DNA of 64,000 nt. Source: Pseudomonas entomophila L48 (lineage in GTDB: Bacteria; Pseudomonadota; Gammaproteobacteria; Pseudomonadales; Pseudomonadaceae). Position 1 is the first letter of the stretch. The number at the start of each line of letters is the position of its first letter. Under the pieces are notes generated by a model that was not told the origin of the DNA, did no database searches, and saw nothing but the letters and a program-made list of their open reading frames with translations. The DNA is taken from NCBI RefSeq assembly GCF_000026105.1, contig NC_008027.1:2866501-2930500 (forward strand). The letters are read 5' to 3'. A program made the position numbers and the translations under genes. Below, piece by piece: positions 16,408 to 25,461 of this stretch.

Positions 16408-17541
16408 ATGTCGAAGATATATCCCGGTATCGATCCCGAGGGGCTGGTCGAGTACTCGGTGGTCTACACGGACCGCTCGCTCAACCACATGTCCCAGTCG
16501 TTTCAAGGTGTGATGAAGAACATTTCAACCACCTTGAAGCAGGTCTACAACGCCCAGGCGGTTGCGGTGGTTCCGGGCAGTGGCACGTTCGGCATGGAAG
16601 CGGTGGCACGGCAGTTTGCCACCGGCCAGCAATGCCTGGTGATACGCAACGGCTGGTTCAGTTATCGCTGGAGCCAGATCCTCGAGATGGGCAACATCCC
16701 GGCGGCCACGACGGTGCTCAAAGCCCGGCCGGTTGAAACGGGGCGCCAGGCGGCCTACGCCCCGGCCCCTCTGGACGAAGTGTTGGCAGCCATTGCGTCG
16801 CAGAAGCCGCAGATTGTCTTCGCCCCCCACGTCGAAACGTCATCAGGGATCATCCTGCCCGACGAGTACCTGCGGGCCGTGGGCGACGCCGTGCATGCGG
16901 TGGGCGGCCTGTTCGTGCTGGACTGCATCGCCTCAGGCGCGATCTGGGTGGATATGCACAAATGCGCGGTCGACCTGCTGATCAGCGCACCGCAGAAAGG
17001 CTGGAGCGCCTCACCTTGCTGCGCCCTGGTGATGCTCAGCACTTTGGCCCTCGAGCGCATTGAATCGACGCAAAGCACCAGCTTCGCCTGCGACTTGAAG
17101 AAGTGGCTTCAGATCATGCTGGCCTATGAGCAGGGGGGCCACGCCTACCATGCGACCATGCCCAGCGATGCCCTCGCACGGTTCAACGAAGTAATGAAAG
17201 AGACACAAGCCTACGGTTTCGACAAGGTCTGCGACGAACAACAGGCCCTGGGTGATCGGGTGCGCGCAATGATGGCCCGCAAAGGTATCAAGAGCGTGGC
17301 CGCAGCGGGCTTTCAGGCCCCTGGCGTGGTAGTGAGCTACACCGATGATGCCGATATCAAGAGTGGCAAGAAGTTTGTCAGCCACGGCCTGCAGATTGCC
17401 GCCGGGGTGCCGTTGCAATGCGACGAGCCGGCCGACTTCCAGACCTTCCGCATCGGCCTGTTCGGGCTCGAAAAGCTGCACAATCTCGAGCGCACGGTCA
17501 GCACCCTGGAGCAGGCACTGGACGAGGTGATGGTTAACTGA
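16408..17541 (+). CDS. Class V aminotransferase, serine/alanine-glyoxylate type
   Basis: 377 residues from the ATG at 16408, preceded by AAAGGAG. The PLP-binding motif SAPQKGWS puts the Schiff-base lysine at residue 197. The PGSGTFGMEA loop at ~56-65 and the HVETSSG segment fit the alanine-glyoxylate/purine-catabolism (PucG-like) subgroup. It probably transfers an amino group between an amino acid and glyoxylate or pyruvate. No neighbour fixes the pathway; the following YdeI-like gene begins 22 bases later and may be co-transcribed. Confidence 0.9.
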   Translation: MSKIYPGIDPEGLVEYSVVYTDRSLNHMSQSFQGVMKNISTTLKQVYNAQAVAVVPGSGTFGMEAVARQFATGQQCLVIRNGWFSYRWSQILEMGNIPAATTVLKARPVETGRQAAYAPAPLDEVLAAIASQKPQIVFAPHVETSSGIILPDEYLRAVGDAVHAVGGLFVLDCIASGAIWVDMHKCAVDLLISAPQKGWSASPCCALVMLSTLALERIESTQSTSFACDLKKWLQIMLAYEQGGHAYHATMPSDALARFNEVMKETQAYGFDKVCDEQQALGDRVRAMMARKGIKSVAAAGFQAPGVVVSYTDDADIKSGKKFVSHGLQIAAGVPLQCDEPADFQTFRIGLFGLEKLHNLERTVSTLEQALDEVMVN

Positions 17542-17563
17542 ACGGTCGGTTGGAGGACTTGCA

Positions 17564-18115
17564 ATGGCAACGAACGATGCGAGGTCACGATTTGAGGCCA
17601 AGCTTTTTCGTCCGGCAAAGCCCGGTGATGACGGGCCATGGGCGTTTGCAGTTCTTCCAAGGGAGGCGAGTGAACGGCTTCCAAGGCGGGGAAGGACGAC
17701 CGTTGAAGGCACAATCAATGGGCATCCTTTCCAGGCAACCCTGGAACCCGATGGTCAGCTGAGCCATTGGCTGAAGGTCGGTCGCGATTTACTCGACGCG
17801 GCAGGTGTGGCCGTTGGCGATATCGTTACCCTCGAACTCATCCCGGTGAAGCAGGAGCCCGAACCTGACATCCCGGCAGATTTCGAGGAAGCCCTGGCAG
17901 CCACGCCTGAAGCTCAAAAGGTTTGGAACACTACGACGACCCTGGCGCGGGTGGACTGGATTCACTGGATCACTTCAGCGAAGCAACTCAAGACGCGCGA
18001 AAAGCGAATGGGGGATGCCTGCGATATGCTTGCAGCCGGCAAGAAGCAGGTTTGCTGTTTCGACCCGTCGGGCTATTACAGCAAAGCCTTCCGGGCGCCC
18101 GAGGCAGAAAATTAA
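17564..18115 (+). CDS. DUF1905 / YdeI-OmpD-associated family protein
   Basis: 183 residues in two parts. Residues ~8-95 form a DUF1905 barrel (EAKLFRPAKPGDDGPWAFAVLP, later GDIVTLEL). Residues ~105-165 are a YdeI/OmpD-associated C-terminal domain (ALAATPEAQKVWN, then WIHWITSAKQLKTREKRM). Family members have been linked to bacteriocin or antimicrobial-peptide tolerance; the mechanism is unknown. TGGAGG ribosome site. The 3' end abuts the decayed cryB and metR scraps. Confidence 0.88.
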   Translation: MATNDARSRFEAKLFRPAKPGDDGPWAFAVLPREASERLPRRGRTTVEGTINGHPFQATLEPDGQLSHWLKVGRDLLDAAGVAVGDIVTLELIPVKQEPEPDIPADFEEALAATPEAQKVWNTTTTLARVDWIHWITSAKQLKTREKRMGDACDMLAAGKKQVCCFDPSGYYSKAFRAPEAEN

Positions 18116-18126
18116 CCTCGGGCTGG

Positions 18127-18266
18127 CCATATCCAGCGCCTGATGGTCGCGGGCAGCTTTGCCCCGCTGGCCGGCATCGTGCCTGCGGCGATCTGCGAGT
18201 GGGTCGAGCTGCCCAACACCCTGGGCAGGGTGATGCATGTCGAAGCGGCTAGCTGGGGTCGAAACA
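18127..18266 (+). pseudogene. Displaced fragment of cryB
   Basis: The stretch reads like cryB 15641-15816 with about 90% identity, but lacks a 33-34 base segment of the parent (around 15716-15749). Both ends are abrupt; the right end touches the stop of the metR remnant. Part of it still reads as protein on the plus strand (PAAICEWVELPNTLG). No function expected; it is the footprint of a local rearrangement 2.5 kb from its parent. Confidence 0.85.
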
Positions 18267-18267
18267 T

Positions 18268-18533
18268 TCACACTCCCAGCCCCGAAAAAGCGTTGACGCC
18301 TTCCAGGGTGGCGAAGGAGGTGTCCTTGGCGGTCAGAAGGAAGTCGCTGACATAAGGCACCTCCAGCATGTCGCTGCTATTGCCGCGAACAGTTGCACGC
18401 CAATGTGCTCCTCCAGCTCCCGGAACGGGGGCAAAAACGCCGACTGTGTCAGGTGCAGGCGCTCGGCGGCTTCATGCAGGCTGTCCGTTTCGCGCAGGGC
18501 ATGGACCGTGCGCAGGTGTCTCAGGTCGATCAT
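18268..18533 (-). pseudogene. metR: metR remnant with large internal deletion
   Basis: The start (MIDLRHLRTVHALRETDSL, HLTQSAF) is a MetR-type LysR HTH. After ~50 codons the sequence jumps, with a frame change, to what I recall as the C-terminal end of Pseudomonas MetR (DMLEVPYVSDFLLTAKDTSF, then TLEGV). Roughly 200 codons of the effector domain are missing. MetR activates methionine synthase genes, and this copy sits divergent from mesX/mesD exactly where the regulator should be. It cannot make a working protein; a second metR elsewhere would be needed. Confidence 0.85.
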
Positions 18534-18561
18534 GAGTAAAACTAAATTTGTATGCAAAAAA

Positions 18562-18578
18562 AATGAGTTTGTCTCATT
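18562..18578. promoter_or_regulatory. Dyad resembling a MetR/LysR operator
   Basis: AATGAG-TTTGT-CTCATT, a perfect 6-base dyad with a 5-base spacer between the metR remnant and mesX. Its TGAG-N5-CTCA core resembles the TGAA-N5-TTCA MetR box. The site has survived although the adjacent regulator is broken. Confidence 0.5.
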
Positions 18579-18745
18579 GCTGCCTGGTCCCTGACAATCC
18601 CTTTCATTGAATTCTCCAGTAGGGCAAGGCACTTGGCACGGGTACATCATCTACCTCGCGCTGGGTGACATTCAGTCAGGTATTTTGGCGGCCGCTAGGG
18701 AACGTGAGCCCAGCGCTAGCCTCGGGATAAGGGTGCCAGAGCAAA

Positions 18746-19729
18746 ATGAGTAAAGATTTCACGTTCGCCATCAAACGTGTTCGCTTCGATGAACATTATC
18801 ACCCTGCAGACAACACGCGGATCACCACCAACTTTGCCAACCTGGCCAGGGGCGAAAGCCGTCAGCAGAACCTGCGTAACACGCTGGCGATGATCGACAA
18901 TCGCTTCAATGCCCTGGCGCATTGGGACAACCCCAAGGGTGACCGTTATTCCGTAGAGCTCGATATCATTTCCGTCGAGATGAGTATCGTCGGTGAACAG
19001 GCGGGGGATGCCCTGCCGTTAATTGAAATTCTGAAAACCAACATTGTCGATCGCCAAACCAACGAGCACATTGAGGGCATTGTCGGGAACAACTTCTCGT
19101 CGTATGTGCGGGACTATGACTTCAGCGTGCTGTTGCTGGAGCACAATAAAGGACAGTCGGGTTTCAGCACGCCGAAAGCGTTTGGCGAACTGCATGGGAA
19201 ACTGTTCAAGTGCTTCGTCAACTCAAGCGCGTTCAAGGCGCACTTCGGCAAGCCGCCGGTCATCTGCCTGAGCGTTTCGAGCAGCAAGACCTACCACCGC
19301 ACTGAAAACCAGCACCCGGTCCTCGGTCATGAATACCAGCAGGATGAATACTCATTGACCGATGAGTACTTCGCCAAGATGGGCCTGAAGGTGCGCTATT
19401 TCATGCCGTCGAACAGTGTCGCGCCGCTGGCCTTCTACTTTGCCGGCGACTTGCTGGGCGACTACACCAACCTCGAGCTGATCAGCACCATCAGCACGAT
19501 GGACACCTTCCAGAAGATTTACCGCCCCGAGATCTACAACGCGAACTCCGCAGCCGGCAAATCCTATCAGCCAAGCCTGAAGCACCAGGATTACTCGCTG
19601 ACTCGAATTGTCTACGACCGCGAAGAGCGCAGCCGTCTGGCCATTGAACAGGGCAAGTACGCTGAAGCGCAATTCATCAAACCGTTCCACGCTGTGCTGC
19701 AGCAGTGGTCCGCTAATTACGCTGTTTGA
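18746..19729 (+). CDS. mesX: DUF1852 protein, MesX oxygen-dependent partner of MesD
   Basis: 327 residues, full-length DUF1852. Family work describes DUF1852 (MesX) as required with MesD, a core methionine synthase that does not use methyl-folate, and as oxygen dependent. The sequence is soluble and has no common cofactor motif I recognise. It precedes mesD, with 27 bases between its stop and the chosen mesD ATG. The ribosome site is weak (ccagagcaaaATG). The divergent metR is broken, so control may differ from that in relatives. Confidence 0.88.
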   Translation: MSKDFTFAIKRVRFDEHYHPADNTRITTNFANLARGESRQQNLRNTLAMIDNRFNALAHWDNPKGDRYSVELDIISVEMSIVGEQAGDALPLIEILKTNIVDRQTNEHIEGIVGNNFSSYVRDYDFSVLLLEHNKGQSGFSTPKAFGELHGKLFKCFVNSSAFKAHFGKPPVICLSVSSSKTYHRTENQHPVLGHEYQQDEYSLTDEYFAKMGLKVRYFMPSNSVAPLAFYFAGDLLGDYTNLELISTISTMDTFQKIYRPEIYNANSAAGKSYQPSLKHQDYSLTRIVYDREERSRLAIEQGKYAEAQFIKPFHAVLQQWSANYAV

Positions 19730-19756
19730 TTGATCGAATACACAAGGCCTTGCGTG

Positions 19757-20785
19757 ATGAAAAAACTACTCCCCACTTCGACTGCCGGCAGCCTGCCCAA
19801 ACCTTCCTGGCTGGCACAGCCGGAAACCCTCTGGTCGCCCTGGAAGCTGCAAGACGAGGCGCTGATCGAGGGCAAGCAGGATGCGTTGCGTCTGTCGTTG
19901 CACGAGCAACAAGTCGCCGGTATCGATATCGTCAGTGACGGTGAGCAAACCCGTCAGCACTTTGTGACGACCTTCATCGAACACCTCAGCGGCGTTGATT
20001 TTGAAAAGCGCGAAACCGTGCGGATTCGCGACCGCTACGATGCCAGCGTGCCGACGGTGGTCGGTGCGGTTTCTCGTCAGAAGCCCGTGTTCGTCGAAGA
20101 TGCCAAGTTCCTGCGTCAGCAGACCCGGCAACCGATCAAGTGGGCGCTGCCAGGTCCCATGACCATGATCGACACCCTGTACGACAGCCACTACAAGAGC
20201 CGCGAAAAGCTGGCCTGGGAATTCGCCAGGATTCTCAACGAGGAAGCTCGCGAGCTGGAGGCAGCCGGTGTCGACATCATCCAGTTCGATGAACCGGCCT
20301 TCAACGTGTTCTTCGACGAGGTGAACGACTGGGGCGTTGCCACTCTGGAGCGGGCCATTGAAGGCCTCAAGTGCGAAACGGCCGTGCATATCTGCTATGG
20401 CTATGGCATCAAGGCCAATACCGACTGGAAAAAGACCCTGGGTTCGGAGTGGCGCCAGTATGAGGAGGCGTTCCCCAAACTACAGAAATCCAAGATCGAC
20501 ATCGTCTCGCTGGAGTGCCACAACTCCCACGTTCCGATGGACCTGATCGAGCTGATCCGCGGCAAGAAGGTGATGGTCGGGGCCATCGACGTGGCCAACC
20601 ACGCCATCGAAACCCCGGAAGAAGTGGCCAACACCCTGCGCAAGGCCCTTCAGTTCGTGGATGCCGACAAGCTCTATCCGTGCACCAACTGCGGCATGGC
20701 ACCGTTGCCGCGCGCCGTGGCACGCGGCAAGCTCACTGCATTGAGTGCAGGTGCCCAGATCGTGCGCCGAGAACTCGCGAAGTAA
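19757..20785 (+). CDS. mesD: Folate-independent core methionine synthase MesD
   Basis: 342 residues, equal to only the C-terminal catalytic half of MetE. Zinc/homocysteine ligands are visible: His211, Cys213, Glu253 and Cys312 (HICYG, LECHN, TNCG), with DEP near residue 178. The absent N-terminal half is what binds methyltetrahydrofolate in MetE. I chose the ATG at 19757 over a TTG 27 bases earlier because KKLLPTSTAGSLPKP is the family start. It lies between mesX and the flavin reductase in one operon. Confidence 0.9.
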   Translation: MKKLLPTSTAGSLPKPSWLAQPETLWSPWKLQDEALIEGKQDALRLSLHEQQVAGIDIVSDGEQTRQHFVTTFIEHLSGVDFEKRETVRIRDRYDASVPTVVGAVSRQKPVFVEDAKFLRQQTRQPIKWALPGPMTMIDTLYDSHYKSREKLAWEFARILNEEARELEAAGVDIIQFDEPAFNVFFDEVNDWGVATLERAIEGLKCETAVHICYGYGIKANTDWKKTLGSEWRQYEEAFPKLQKSKIDIVSLECHNSHVPMDLIELIRGKKVMVGAIDVANHAIETPEEVANTLRKALQFVDADKLYPCTNCGMAPLPRAVARGKLTALSAGAQIVRRELAK

Positions 20786-20870
20786 GACCGAGCGCGATGT
20801 GGGAGGGCGGGGCGTGCAGCTTCGCCCTTTCATACCGTTCGCGGGTTGCACCTAACTTTCAGGATCTTCC

Positions 20871-21374
20871 ATGTCGCTTTCCAGTACTGCGATCGAGCCG
20901 TTGCGCTTTCGCGAGGCGCTCGGGCACTACGCCTCCGGCATCACGGTGATTACCTCGCACAGTGATGGCGAGCCCCTTGGCTTTACCTGCCAATCGTTCT
21001 ACAGCGTGTCGATGAATCCGCCATTGGTGTCGTTCAGCGTCATGTCCAGTTCGGCCAGCTATCCCGGGATTCGCCAGGCCGGCCGTTTCGCGGTCAACAT
21101 CCTGTCAGGCGAGCAAGTCGGCATTTCCAACCAGTTCGCCCGACGAGGCACGGACAAGTGGCAGGGCGTCGACTGGCAGGCTTCGCCTTTGGGTAACCCG
21201 ATCATCGCCGGCAGCCTGCACTGGCTCGATTGCGAGATTCACGCCGAACACGCCGCAGGCGATCACCTGATCGTGATTGGCGAGGTGAAAGCGCTGAACC
21301 TGCAACAAGCTGCTGCCACACAGCCACTGCTCTATTACAAGGGGCAGTATTGCAACCTCGTGCAATCAGCGTAA
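20871..21374 (+). CDS. Flavin reductase-like (HpaC/RutF family) protein
   Basis: 167 residues with the flavin reductase-like domain: FREALGHYASGITVIT at the start, GFTCQSFYSVSMNPPLVSFSV for FMN binding, and a late LIVIGEVKAL. These enzymes supply reduced flavin to partner monooxygenases. It follows mesD by 85 bases, suggesting that MesX or MesD chemistry consumes reduced flavin and oxygen; this is inference. The 3' end overlaps the convergent PepSY gene by 9 bases. Confidence 0.85.
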   Translation: MSLSSTAIEPLRFREALGHYASGITVITSHSDGEPLGFTCQSFYSVSMNPPLVSFSVMSSSASYPGIRQAGRFAVNILSGEQVGISNQFARRGTDKWQGVDWQASPLGNPIIAGSLHWLDCEIHAEHAAGDHLIVIGEVKALNLQQAAATQPLLYYKGQYCNLVQSA

Positions 21375-22847
21375 CGGTTGCCTACAAGCCCTGCGCAAAC
21401 GCCGCCAGCCCAGCACGACACCGCTAAGGGCGATCACCAGGCCACCGACGCTCATGGCGATGAGCAGGCTTTCGCGCAGCAGCGGCCTGGCCAGCAGGGG
21501 TTGCCAATCCCAGCTGTGCAGCAGGTTGAACAACCAGCGGCCAACCCGTTGCGTGCGGTCGAAGCTGGCCACCACCTCGCCGCTGGCCGGGTCCAGGTAC
21601 ACCCACGTGCGCGCAGGGTCATCGAAGTGCAGGCCCAGCACGGGCAGTGGGCGCGCCTGGAAGCCGTACATGCTTTGCGGATCACGGGCAAAGTAGTGGA
21701 AGTCGTAGGCGGTCTGCCAGTGATCCTCGACCGCGCCTCCCGGCGCGATGGCCTGGGCGGCGGCCAGCAGCCGCTGCCTGGACAAGGCTCGCATCGGTGC
21801 CATGCCGGCTTCGACCAGGCGGCTGTCGCCGCTGGCGTTGCGTGCGACCACGAAGGTGACGCCAGCGAGCCGCTGCCATTGCAGCTCCACCGGGACGAAT
21901 CCATCCTCCTCGGCCAGGCGCGCCATGACCTGGCGCAGCGGCATGGCGAAATCGTCGGGGCGCAATGGCCCTTGGCGCAGGGCCGACAGGTCGAGGCGCG
22001 AATGGCTGTCGGTCAGGCCCCAGGGGCGCATGGACATCAGCCCACTGAACACCCACAGCACCAGCACCACGCCGAACAACAGCCCGCCAATGTGATGCCA
22101 GCGCAACCAGCCAGCGGGGTAGGGGCTGCAGGAGCCGCTGCGATAGCGTTTGCGCAGCCGCAGGCGCAGGACCCCCACCGCCATGCCCAGGACCGCCATG
22201 AGCGTACCGAGCAGGGAGAGACCCATCACCAGCGTGCGCCAGCCATTGTCGAAGCCGAACCCCCCGCGCAGGGGATACAGCCAGTGAAGCCAGGCACCGA
22301 CCCAGTTCCAGGCGCGTTCCTGGGCGGTGGCGTCGCGCACCACCTCGCCGGTGCGCCCGGACAGGTACAGCCAGGTACCGGCAGCATCCGCTACCCGCAC
22401 CTTGTGCAAGGGCCGGTCGCTGTCCAGGGCGCGCGAGTGGGTCCACATGTCCTCATCCACGGCCCCCAGATAAGCCAATGCCGCGTCACCGGCATACTGC
22501 CGAGCATTGGCCAGCGCCCAAGCGGCATCGCTGCTGGCCAGCGGCTCACCGCTGGCAGCCTCGAGGGTGACGCGGCGGCCGTCGGCCAGTTCCAGTAGAT
22601 AATGAGGTCGCCCGCCCAGGCTGGTCAGGCGCAGGGTTTTCATTGGCTGCTGCGCCCAACTGGCCGGCAACTCGGCGCAGCAGCCTGCCGGCAACACCGG
22701 CAGGTGGCCCAGGCGCTCGCCTGGGGTCAGCTTGGGGTAGCCGACATACAGCATGACCACCCCGGAGACGAACCACAGTGCCATGAACAGGCAGGCGACG
22801 ATGCCCAGCCAGCGGTGCCAGAGGTACAGCTGGCGCTTCAGGCCCAT
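21366..22847 (-). CDS. PepSY-associated membrane protein (ferric-siderophore/metal reductase-like)
   Basis: 493 residues with four likely membrane helices: ~8-32, ~200-222, ~250-272 and near the C-terminus. Large periplasmic PepSY-like segments lie between. The HRWLG motif in the first helix is typical of this family. The start at 22847 forms ATGA with the stop of the TonB receptor; a GTG four codons earlier is possible. Members next to TonB receptors are proposed to reduce or strip ferric siderophores in the periplasm. Confidence 0.88.
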   Translation of the reverse strand: MGLKRQLYLWHRWLGIVACLFMALWFVSGVVMLYVGYPKLTPGERLGHLPVLPAGCCAELPASWAQQPMKTLRLTSLGGRPHYLLELADGRRVTLEAASGEPLASSDAAWALANARQYAGDAALAYLGAVDEDMWTHSRALDSDRPLHKVRVADAAGTWLYLSGRTGEVVRDATAQERAWNWVGAWLHWLYPLRGGFGFDNGWRTLVMGLSLLGTLMAVLGMAVGVLRLRLRKRYRSGSCSPYPAGWLRWHHIGGLLFGVVLVLWVFSGLMSMRPWGLTDSHSRLDLSALRQGPLRPDDFAMPLRQVMARLAEEDGFVPVELQWQRLAGVTFVVARNASGDSRLVEAGMAPMRALSRQRLLAAAQAIAPGGAVEDHWQTAYDFHYFARDPQSMYGFQARPLPVLGLHFDDPARTWVYLDPASGEVVASFDRTQRVGRWLFNLLHSWDWQPLLARPLLRESLLIAMSVGGLVIALSGVVLGWRRLRRACRQPLR

Positions 22848-25000
22848 CAGTAGCGCCACTGCACAGCGACTTCCAGGCTGCGCGGCTCACCCAGGTAGTA
22901 CTGGGTGTTGGTCTGGTGGATGAAACGTGCGTAGACCTCGTCGGTGAGGTTGCGCAGGCGCGCGCTGACTTGCACGTGCTTGTCCAGGTCGTGGGTCATG
23001 GACAGCCCGTACACGGTATACGACGGCACCCAGGCGGTGTTGGCGGTGTTGGCGTAGACCGACGATACATAGCGGGCGTCGGCGCCGACCTGCCAGCCCG
23101 GCGCCAGGTCGTAGGTCAGCCACAGGTTGGCCAACCGGTCGGGGATGTTCACCGGGTTCTTGCCCTTGCGCGAGTACACCACGCCGCCGATGGTTTCGTT
23201 GAACTCGTCATACTCGGCGTTGACCCAGCTGAAGTTGCCCGCCGCCAGCAGCTTGGGCGTGACCTTGTACGAGGCTGCCAGCTCGATGCCGGTGGAGGTC
23301 TGCTGGCCCGCCTGCTCGGTGGTATTGGGCACGGTCGAGGAGGGCACCGAGATGTTCTTGCGCACGATGCGGTAGGCCGCAGCGGTGGCGGTGCCGCGTC
23401 CGTCGAGGAAGTCGAGCTTGCTGCCCACTTCGACCTGCCGGCCGGTGCTCAGGTCAAAGTCGCCAACCTGGCTGAGCGAGGCGCCGGTGAGCGAGCCTCC
23501 CGGCGGTTCGGCCGAGGTGCTGTACTGGGTGTACAGGCTGACGTTGGGCGTCAGGTCGTAGACCAGGCCCAGGCGGCCGGTGAAGGCGTCCCAGCGTCGG
23601 TCCAGCTTGGCCCGGGTCACGTAATCGACCACGTCGAAGTCGATATGGTCGTAACGCAGCGCGGTGATCAACGACAGCTGGTCGGTCAGGCGGGTGCGGT
23701 TCTCGACAAAGCCCGCAGTGGTGTCGGTGGTGGTGCTGCGGCCTTTGGCGCGCGGCGCGTCCATGCCGGGGATGTCGAGGAAGTGGCCGGGCTGGAAACC
23801 GTTCGGGTCGAGGGTGTCGAAGGCACCTTTGGACAGCGGGTAGGCCGTCTGCTGGTTGCGGCTGTAGTCCACGCCGAACGCCCAGTCGCTGGCCAGGCCG
23901 AACAGCTGGCCTTGATGGGTCAGTTCGGTGCGGTTGCCGTTGACCTCCTGGTCGTGGCGCTGGCGGTAGCCGCCGGAGCGGGCGATGCTGGTGTTGCCGG
24001 CGTTGTAGCGGTACACCTCGAGGTTGCGGTAATCGCGCTGGCCGTTGTAGTGGTAGAAGGTATTGCGCAGCTGGTTGCTGTCGTCGATGCGGTAGTCGGT
24101 GATCGAGCGCAGCCAGCGGGTGCGCTGCTCGTAGCGACCGTCCTCGACGTTGTAGTTGTTGAAACGGTTGTGCTTGTCGATGTGCAAGGTGCCCACCAGG
24201 GGTTGCAACACTGGCGTGCCCCAGTACGGGCTGTCTTCTTTTTCTTCCAGGTATTCGATGGCCAGGGTGTGGGAGAGCTGGTCGTTGATATCGCTGAGCA
24301 GCGAGAAGGCCAGGTTGCCGGCACCGTTCTCCTGACGGTCGATGTAGCCGTTGCTGCTGGTGCGGCTGTAGTCGAGCCGCGCGTAGTGGCGTGGGCCGTC
24401 GCCGCTGTTGAGCGCCTTGTTGAAACCGACCGAGGTTTCCATCGTATCGTAGCGCCCGTAGCTGACGCGGCCTTCGAAGGTGTCTTCGTCGCGGTTGGCC
24501 AGCTTGGTGATCATGTTAAGGCTGCCGCCGACGGCGCCGCTGCCGTTGAGGAACGACGAGGGGCCGCCGAGCAGTTCGACGCGGTCGTAGATCCAGGCGC
24601 CAACCGGGCGCGCCGTGGCGCCGTATTGCAGGTTGATGCCGTTGAACAGCTGGCTGACCTGGGCGCCGTTGAAGCCGCGGTACGCGACGTAGCCGCCCCA
24701 GCCGGGCGGCGCTGAGGCGTTGACCCCGGGCAGGGCGTTGGCGGCGTCCTGGAAGTTGCGCGCGCCGATGCGCTCCATGGTATTGCGGTCGGCGACGCTG
24801 ACCGAGGCGGGGTTTTCGCGGGCGCTGAGGTTGAGCCGCGAGCCGCTTTCGATAGGGCGGTCGAGGTCCAGAGTGGTGGCTTCTTTGGGTTGGTCGGCGG
24901 TGGCCGTGACGTTACTGGCGGGCAGGGTCAGGGTGTCATCCTGCGCCCAGGCGCAGGTCGCGCTGCCAACGAGCAGCGCCAAAGTGGTCATGCGGAACAT
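22847..25000 (-). CDS. TonB-dependent outer-membrane receptor, siderophore type
   Basis: 717 residues from the ATG at 25000, which has AGGAAG upstream; this start gives a good signal peptide ending CAWAQ. Plug domain at ~residues 50-170 (GARNFQDAANALPGVN, then GPSSFLNG), then a 22-strand barrel ending in the typical aromatic C-terminus VAVQWRY. The TonB-box region is near TLTLPASNVTAT. It probably imports a ferric siderophore or related chelate. No obvious Fur box was found by eye upstream. A fragment of its plug region reappears at 32419-32546. Confidence 0.92.
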   Translation of the reverse strand: MFRMTTLALLVGSATCAWAQDDTLTLPASNVTATADQPKEATTLDLDRPIESGSRLNLSARENPASVSVADRNTMERIGARNFQDAANALPGVNASAPPGWGGYVAYRGFNGAQVSQLFNGINLQYGATARPVGAWIYDRVELLGGPSSFLNGSGAVGGSLNMITKLANRDEDTFEGRVSYGRYDTMETSVGFNKALNSGDGPRHYARLDYSRTSSNGYIDRQENGAGNLAFSLLSDINDQLSHTLAIEYLEEKEDSPYWGTPVLQPLVGTLHIDKHNRFNNYNVEDGRYEQRTRWLRSITDYRIDDSNQLRNTFYHYNGQRDYRNLEVYRYNAGNTSIARSGGYRQRHDQEVNGNRTELTHQGQLFGLASDWAFGVDYSRNQQTAYPLSKGAFDTLDPNGFQPGHFLDIPGMDAPRAKGRSTTTDTTAGFVENRTRLTDQLSLITALRYDHIDFDVVDYVTRAKLDRRWDAFTGRLGLVYDLTPNVSLYTQYSTSAEPPGGSLTGASLSQVGDFDLSTGRQVEVGSKLDFLDGRGTATAAAYRIVRKNISVPSSTVPNTTEQAGQQTSTGIELAASYKVTPKLLAAGNFSWVNAEYDEFNETIGGVVYSRKGKNPVNIPDRLANLWLTYDLAPGWQVGADARYVSSVYANTANTAWVPSYTVYGLSMTHDLDKHVQVSARLRNLTDEVYARFIHQTNTQYYLGEPRSLEVAVQWRY

Positions 25001-25071
25001 GCAAGGCTTCCTGGCTGAAATCGGTGGGCGCACGCCCGCTGCCGATCAGGCGGCACTCGGGCGTGGCGATG

Positions 25072-25461
25072 TCAGAACGCGAGAAGCAAAGCGGGGGAAG
25101 CGCGGGGATTGACCAGTGGCCAGCGCTGCTTGGGCAGGCGTGGCGTGGGTTGTCTGGGTAAGGGTTTGCTCGACTCCCTGGCGAGCAGGGCCAGCAGGCC
25201 GAAGAACACCGCCAGCAGGGTGGCGCTGAACAGGCTGGCGATCACGCAGTCGCCGCCGGCGGGCAGCACCGGGTCGGTGACGTCCTGGTCGCCCTTGAAC
25301 ACGCCGCTGCTGTCGGCCGCGCACCAGGCGGCATCGTCCAGGCCGGCCAGGCGCAGCCCGGCCATCTGCCCATGGCCCATGGCGCACAGCAACGCGCCGA
25401 ACAGGATGCTGAAGTACAGCAGCCAGGCAAGGTGCGCTCTTTGGTGGCGGGCCAGCGTCAT
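25072..25461 (-). CDS. DUF2946-like membrane/periplasmic protein
   Basis: 129 residues from the ATG at 25461. It has an N-terminal hydrophobic helix (LAWLLYFSILFGALLCAMGHG) and a second around ALLARESSK's preceding segment (VIASLFSATLLAVFFGLLALL). Small DUF2946 proteins commonly sit beside TonB receptors and PepSY proteins. It is 71 bases upstream of the receptor on the same strand, making a three-gene uptake operon. The longer frame extending upstream has no protein character. Confidence 0.75.
   Translation of the reverse strand: MTLARHQRAHLAWLLYFSILFGALLCAMGHGQMAGLRLAGLDDAAWCAADSSGVFKGDQDVTDPVLPAGGDCVIASLFSATLLAVFFGLLALLARESSKPLPRQPTPRLPKQRWPLVNPRASPALLLAF

Noticed and set aside
22916..24715. 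A 599-codon open frame antisense to the TonB receptor
   Set aside because: It mirrors the codon bias of a high-GC gene on the other strand, is Val/Gly/Ala-rich without domains, and the receptor is full length.
25001..25071. Fur box upstream of the TonB receptor
   Set aside because: No GATAATGATAATCATTATC-like sequence was found by eye in the gap or ahead of the DUF2946 gene.
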